64,000 nucleotides of DNA from Clostridiales bacterium UBA6981 (lineage in GTDB: Bacteria > Bacillota > Clostridia > Oscillospirales > Oscillospiraceae), in NCBI GenBank assembly GCA_002450075.1, contig DJYJ01000015.1, positions 1-64,000 of the forward strand, in the 5' to 3' direction. Shown one piece after another: positions 60,069 through 64,000 of this stretch. The translations under genes and the position numbers were made by a program. The notes under the pieces were generated by a model. That model saw only the letters and a program-made list of their open reading frames with translations. It was not told the DNA's origin and searched no databases. Each line of letters starts with the position of its first letter. The first letter of the stretch is position 1.

Positions 60069-62164
60069 ATGAGTACAGTACCGGAACTGTTCGGCAGCAT
60101 GGTTTTCGATGACAAGGTCATGCGTGCGCGCCTGTCCGCAGACGTCTACCACAGTCTGAAGGAAACCATCCGCAGAGGAAAGAAGCTGGATCTCTCCGTG
60201 GCCAACGCCGTGGCGGACGCCATGTGCTCCTGGGCTGTGGAGAACGGAGCCACCCATTTCACCCATTGGTTCCAGCCGCTGACCGGCATCACCGCGGAAA
60301 AGCATGAAAGCTTCCTCTCTCCCGCGCCGGACAGCCACGTGATCATGAAGTTTTCCGGCAAAGAGCTGATCCAGGGCGAGCCGGACGCCTCCAGCTTCCC
60401 CTCCGGCGGCCTGCGGGCCACCTTCGAGGCCAGAGGCTATACCGCCTGGGACCCGACCTCCTATGCTTTTATCAAGGAAAAGACGCTGTGCATCCCGACG
60501 GCGTTCTGCTCCTACGGCGGCGAGGCGCTGGACAAAAAGACGCCGCTGCTGCGTTCGATGGAGGCTTTGAACCGTCAGGCGCTGCGTGTGCTGCGTTTGT
60601 TTGGAAATCATGAAGTACAGCGAGTCATGACAAACGTCGGCCCGGAGCAGGAGTATTTTCTCGTAGACCGGGAGATGTACCTCAAGCGCCGTGACCTGAT
60701 CTACACCGGGCGGACCCTCTTCGGTGCGAAGCCCCCCAAGGGTCAGGAGCTGGAGGACCACTATTTCGGTGCGATCAAGCCCCGGGTCAAGGCCTTCATG
60801 GAGGAGCTGAACGAGGAGCTTTGGAAGCTTGGCATCTACGCCAAGACAGAGCACAACGAGGTGGCCCCCTGCCAGCATGAGCTCGCGCCGATCTTCACCG
60901 TGACCAACGTCGCGGCGGATCACAATCAGCTCACCATGGAGATCATGAAGAAGGTCGCCCGCCGGCACGGTCTCGCGTGCCTGCTGCATGAAAAACCCTT
61001 TGCGGGTGTCAACGGCAGCGGTAAGCATAACAACTGGTCCATGGCCACCGATACCGGCGTCAATCTCCTGAGCCCCGGCGACACGCCTTATGAAAACGCG
61101 CAGTTTCTGCTCTTTCTTCTGGCGGTCATCAAGGCGGTGGACGAGTATCAGGGGCTGCTGCGTCTGAGCGTGGCCTCGGCCGGCAATGACCACCGTCTCG
61201 GCGCCAACGAAGCGCCGCCGGCCGTCATTTCCATCTTCCTCGGTGACGAGCTGAGCGCCGTATTGGACGCCATCGAGACAGACAGCCCCTACGCCGGGAC
61301 GGAGAAAGCGGCAGGATCCGTCTGGGCGCCGACGTGCTGCCCCGCTTCAACCGGGACACAACAGACCGCAACCGCACTTCGCCTTTTGCCTTTACCGGCA
61401 ATAAATTCGAGTTCCGCATGGTCGGCTCCAATGACTCGATCTCCTGCGCGAACATCATGATCAACGCCGCCGTGGCGGAGGCGCTGCGCCAGTTTGCGGA
61501 TACGCTGGAGGGCAGCGCGGAGGGCTTTGATACCTGCCTGCACGAGCTGATCCGGGAAAACATCACGGCCCACAAGCGGATCCTGTTCAACGGGAACGGC
61601 TATGACGAGAGCTGGATCCGGGAGGCGACGGAGGAGCGCGGCCTGCTGAATCTGCGCACGACGCCGGATGCGCTGCAGATGGTGCTGGTGCCGGAGAACA
61701 TGGAGATGCTGCAGCGGCATCGGATTTTCTCTGAGGCGGAGATCCTCTCCCGTTATGAGATCACCATGGAGAACTATGTGCGCACGGTGCGCATCGAGGC
61801 GCTGACCATGGCGGAGATGGCCCGGAAAGAGATCCTGCCCGCTGTACTGCGCTATACCGGCGACCTGGCTGCTGAAATCTGCGAGAAGAAAAAGGCTGTG
61901 GCCGTGCTGCCCTGCCGGGCGGAAACCAAGCTGCTGGAAAAGCTCTCTATTCTTTCTGATGAAATCGATGCGGCCATTGATGCACTCGAAGAGAGTATCG
62001 GCGGCTGCGCCGGGGAGGACGTCACGGCCCAGGCCTTTTTCATCCGGGATGAGCTTCTCGGAAAAATGGCTGCGCTGCGCGCGCTCTGCGACGAGGCGGA
62101 GACGCTCACAGCCGCATCCTACTGGCCGTTCCCGACTTACGGAGAGCTGCTGTTCAAGGTATAA
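60069..62164 (+). pseudogene. glnN: Type III glutamine synthetase, single-base frameshift
   Basis: GSIII makes glutamine from glutamate, ammonia and ATP. The start [18 protein letters not shown] after AGAAGGAGG is right, and the first frame runs through [20 protein letters not shown] and [15 protein letters not shown]. Near 61308-61312 (GCGGC) one base, most simply a G, is missing; the other frame continues as [39 protein letters not shown] to the stop at 62164. Repaired length is 698 residues, normal for the family. Either a sequencing/assembly error or a true mutation. GS is central, and both halves are well preserved, so error or very recent loss is likely. It is followed 13 bases later by glmS. 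Confidence 0.9.
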
Positions 62165-62177
62165 GGAGGAAGACGTC

Positions 62178-64000
62178 ATGTGTGGAATCGTTGGATTTGC
62201 CGGCAAACAGAGCGCTGCGCCCATCCTGCTGAAGGGTCTGCAGCAGCTCGAGTATCGGGGCTATGACTCGGCGGGTATCGCCGTGATGGACGACGACAGG
62301 ATCCGGGTCGAAAAAGTGAGCGGGCGCATCGCCAGGCTCTGTGAGAAGACAGATAACGGCGCGTCCGTCCACGGCCGCATCGGCATCGGTCACACCCGCT
62401 GGGCGACCCACGGCGCGCCTACGGACATCAACGCCCACCCCCATCTGTCCAATGACGGGCGCTTTGCCATCGTGCACAACGGGATCATTGAGAACTATCT
62501 GGCCCTGCGGGAGGAGCTGATCGCTGACGGCTATGTGTTCCGGAGCGAAACGGACACCGAGACGATCGTCCATTTACTGGAGAAATACTACGACGGCGAT
62601 ATCAAAACCGCCGTCATGAAGACGGCGGCGAGACTGGAGGGCTCCTACGCCCTGGGGATCCTCTGCGCCGACGCGCCGGACACGCTTTACGCCGTCCGGG
62701 AGGCAAGCCCGCTGATCCTCGGCATCGGCGTGGGGGAGAATTTCTTTGCTTCCGATGTGACCGCTCTGGTCGCGCATACGAAAAACGTTATTTATCTCGA
62801 CGACGGTGAGATCGCCATGCTCACGCCGCGATCCATCCAGGTCTTCGACTGCACCGGGAAGCTGATCCAAAAGCCCATTAACCGCGTGACCTGGAGCGTG
62901 GAGGCGGCGGAGAAGGGCGGCTATGAGCACTTCATGCTCAAGGAGATCATGGAGCAGCCCGCCGCCGTCAAGGCGGCCTTGGCGCCGCGCCTGCATGAAG
63001 GCGAGATCCGGCTCGACGATTTTGAGCTTTCCGCAGAGAAGCTGCGCTCGATCAACAAGATCGTCATCACCGCCTGCGGATCGGCCTATTACGCAGGCTG
63101 CTCAGGTCGCTATGCGATTGAAAAGCTATGCCATATCCCGGTTCAGGTGGAGCTGGCCAGCGAGCTGCGCTACGGCGAGCCGATGGTGGACGAGCACACG
63201 CTGGTGCTGGTGATCTCCCAATCCGGTGAGACAGCCGACACCATCGCGGCGCTCAAGGAGTGCCGAAGGCGCGGCGCTACGATCATCGGCATCGTCAATG
63301 TGGTAGGCAGCACGATCGCAAAGCTGGCCGATCACACGCTCTATACCTGGGCCGGGCCCGAGATCGCCGTAGCGACGACCAAGGGCTATACCACGCAGCT
63401 TGCCGTGCTGTACCTGTTTGCGCTCTATACGGCGGAAAAGCTGGGGCGTCTACAGAAAACCGAGTATTCCTCTCTGGTACGCTCCCTGAAAATGCTGCCA
63501 AAGCTCCTCCAGGAGACGATCGATATGAACTATCAGATCCCCGCCCTTGCCGGACGCTATGCCAGCCAATCCCTCTTTTTCATCGGCCGCAATACGGATT
63601 ATGCCGTGGCGCTGGAAGGAGCGCTGAAGATGAAGGAAATCTCCTATCTGCACGCGGAGTCCTATGCCGCCGGGGAGCTCAAGCACGGAACCATCGCCCT
63701 CATAGACGAGGGGCAGCCGGTGATCGCCGTCTGCTGCAACGAGGCGCTCTGCGACAAAACGCTGTCGAACATCGTGGAGGTCAAGGCCAGGGGCGCGAAG
63801 GTGCTGGCGTTGGCCTTTCGCGGGAACAGGAAAATCGTCTCCCAGGCCGACGACGTGATCTTCATCCCGCAGATCGAGACCGTCTTCTCCGCCGCTCTCG
63901 CCGTCGTACCGCTGCAGCTGCTGGCGTATTATGCCGCGAAAGAAAAGGGCTGCGACATCGACAAGCCGAAAAATCTGGCCAAGTCCGTGACGGTGGAGTG
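62178..64000 (+). CDS. glmS: Glutamine--fructose-6-phosphate aminotransferase (isomerising), stop codon cut by window end
   Basis: GlmS makes glucosamine-6-phosphate from fructose-6-phosphate and glutamine, the entry to peptidoglycan sugars. MCGIVGFAGKQS gives the Cys2 nucleophile; LEYRGYDSAGIAV, HTRWATHG and HNGIIENY complete the glutaminase. Two SIS isomerase domains follow (TACGSAYYAGC, ISQSGETADT, TKGYTTQLAVLY). The reading ends NLAKSVTVE at 63998, the usual family C terminus, so only the last stop base is missing. The gap to glnN is 13 bases with AAGGAGG, leaving no room for a glmS ribozyme. Confidence 0.97.
   Translation, partial: MCGIVGFAGKQSAAPILLKGLQQLEYRGYDSAGIAVMDDDRIRVEKVSGRIARLCEKTDNGASVHGRIGIGHTRWATHGAPTDINAHPHLSNDGRFAIVHNGIIENYLALREELIADGYVFRSETDTETIVHLLEKYYDGDIKTAVMKTAARLEGSYALGILCADAPDTLYAVREASPLILGIGVGENFFASDVTALVAHTKNVIYLDDGEIAMLTPRSIQVFDCTGKLIQKPINRVTWSVEAAEKGGYEHFMLKEIMEQPAAVKAALAPRLHEGEIRLDDFELSAEKLRSINKIVITACGSAYYAGCSGRYAIEKLCHIPVQVELASELRYGEPMVDEHTLVLVISQSGETADTIAALKECRRRGATIIGIVNVVGSTIAKLADHTLYTWAGPEIAVATTKGYTTQLAVLYLFALYTAEKLGRLQKTEYSSLVRSLKMLPKLLQETIDMNYQIPALAGRYASQSLFFIGRNTDYAVALEGALKMKEISYLHAESYAAGELKHGTIALIDEGQPVIAVCCNEALCDKTLSNIVEVKARGAKVLALAFRGNRKIVSQADDVIFIPQIETVFSAALAVVPLQLLAYYAAKEKGCDIDKPKNLAKSVTVE

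Noticed and set aside
62165..62177. Search for a glmS ribozyme
   Set aside because: Only 13 bases separate glnN and glmS; a ribozyme needs well over 100.

Overview
The window looks like a chromosomal stretch of a gut-type Firmicute, most likely an Oscillospiraceae/Ruminococcaceae-like member of the Clostridia. This is an inference from gene content: a GlnB-fused ammonium transporter, a type III glutamine synthetase, lipoproteins with Gram-positive lipoboxes, an LCP wall-ligase homologue, T-box and leader-terminator control, GGAGG ribosome binding sites and many plant-glycan hydrolases. No rRNA, tRNA or CRISPR array was seen.

Layout. 0-2 kb: mobile-element debris, with a sigma-like ORF remnant and a Phd/YefM antitoxin whose ParE/RelE-type toxin is frameshifted. 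2.2-22.7 kb: a plant-polysaccharide locus of two convergent operons meeting at one bidirectional terminator. The rightward operon is esterase-GH43-GH2. The leftward operon has ten genes: ABC ATPase, permease, binding lipoprotein, permease, GH78, GH3, beta-phosphoglucomutase, alpha/beta esterase, GH39 and nucleoside hydrolase. It is divergent from an AraC-type regulator. 23-34 kb: single genes, namely an MBL hydrolase, a C-type-lectin-like membrane protein, an LCP protein, a very palindrome-rich intergenic region, a hybrid sensor kinase translationally coupled to a binding lipoprotein, a small ORF upstream of HU, and a MarR regulator facing a sodium/solute symporter.

34-50.3 kb is the most unusual part. 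Behind an autoregulator-like double-HTH gene and a second XRE gene sit a Ser/Thr kinase-TM-LRR protein, an HD-domain protein ending in a RyR domain, an unknown protein, three consecutive TIR or TIR-like-TM proteins (two with clear LRR tails, the third with only a short tail), and a SLOG-domain multi-TM protein. Four proteins share the order cytosolic signalling domain, one TM helix, extracytoplasmic C-terminal tail. Three of these tails are LRR. This is topologically like Toll-like receptors and LRR receptor kinases, but with reversed domain order. Only the middle TIR keeps the catalytic glutamate. TIR plus SLOG recalls Thoeris-type nucleotide signalling. I propose this as a candidate undescribed surface-sensing conflict or signalling system.

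50.5-64 kb is a nitrogen/glutamine block: pyrG-guaA (leader attenuator), a LysR regulator, a T-box-controlled AsnB-like synthetase preceded by two twin micropeptides, Amt-PII (leader terminator), nadE, a frameshifted glnN (leader hairpin) and glmS, which is cut only in its stop codon. Almost every enzyme here makes, moves or spends ammonia or glutamine amide nitrogen.
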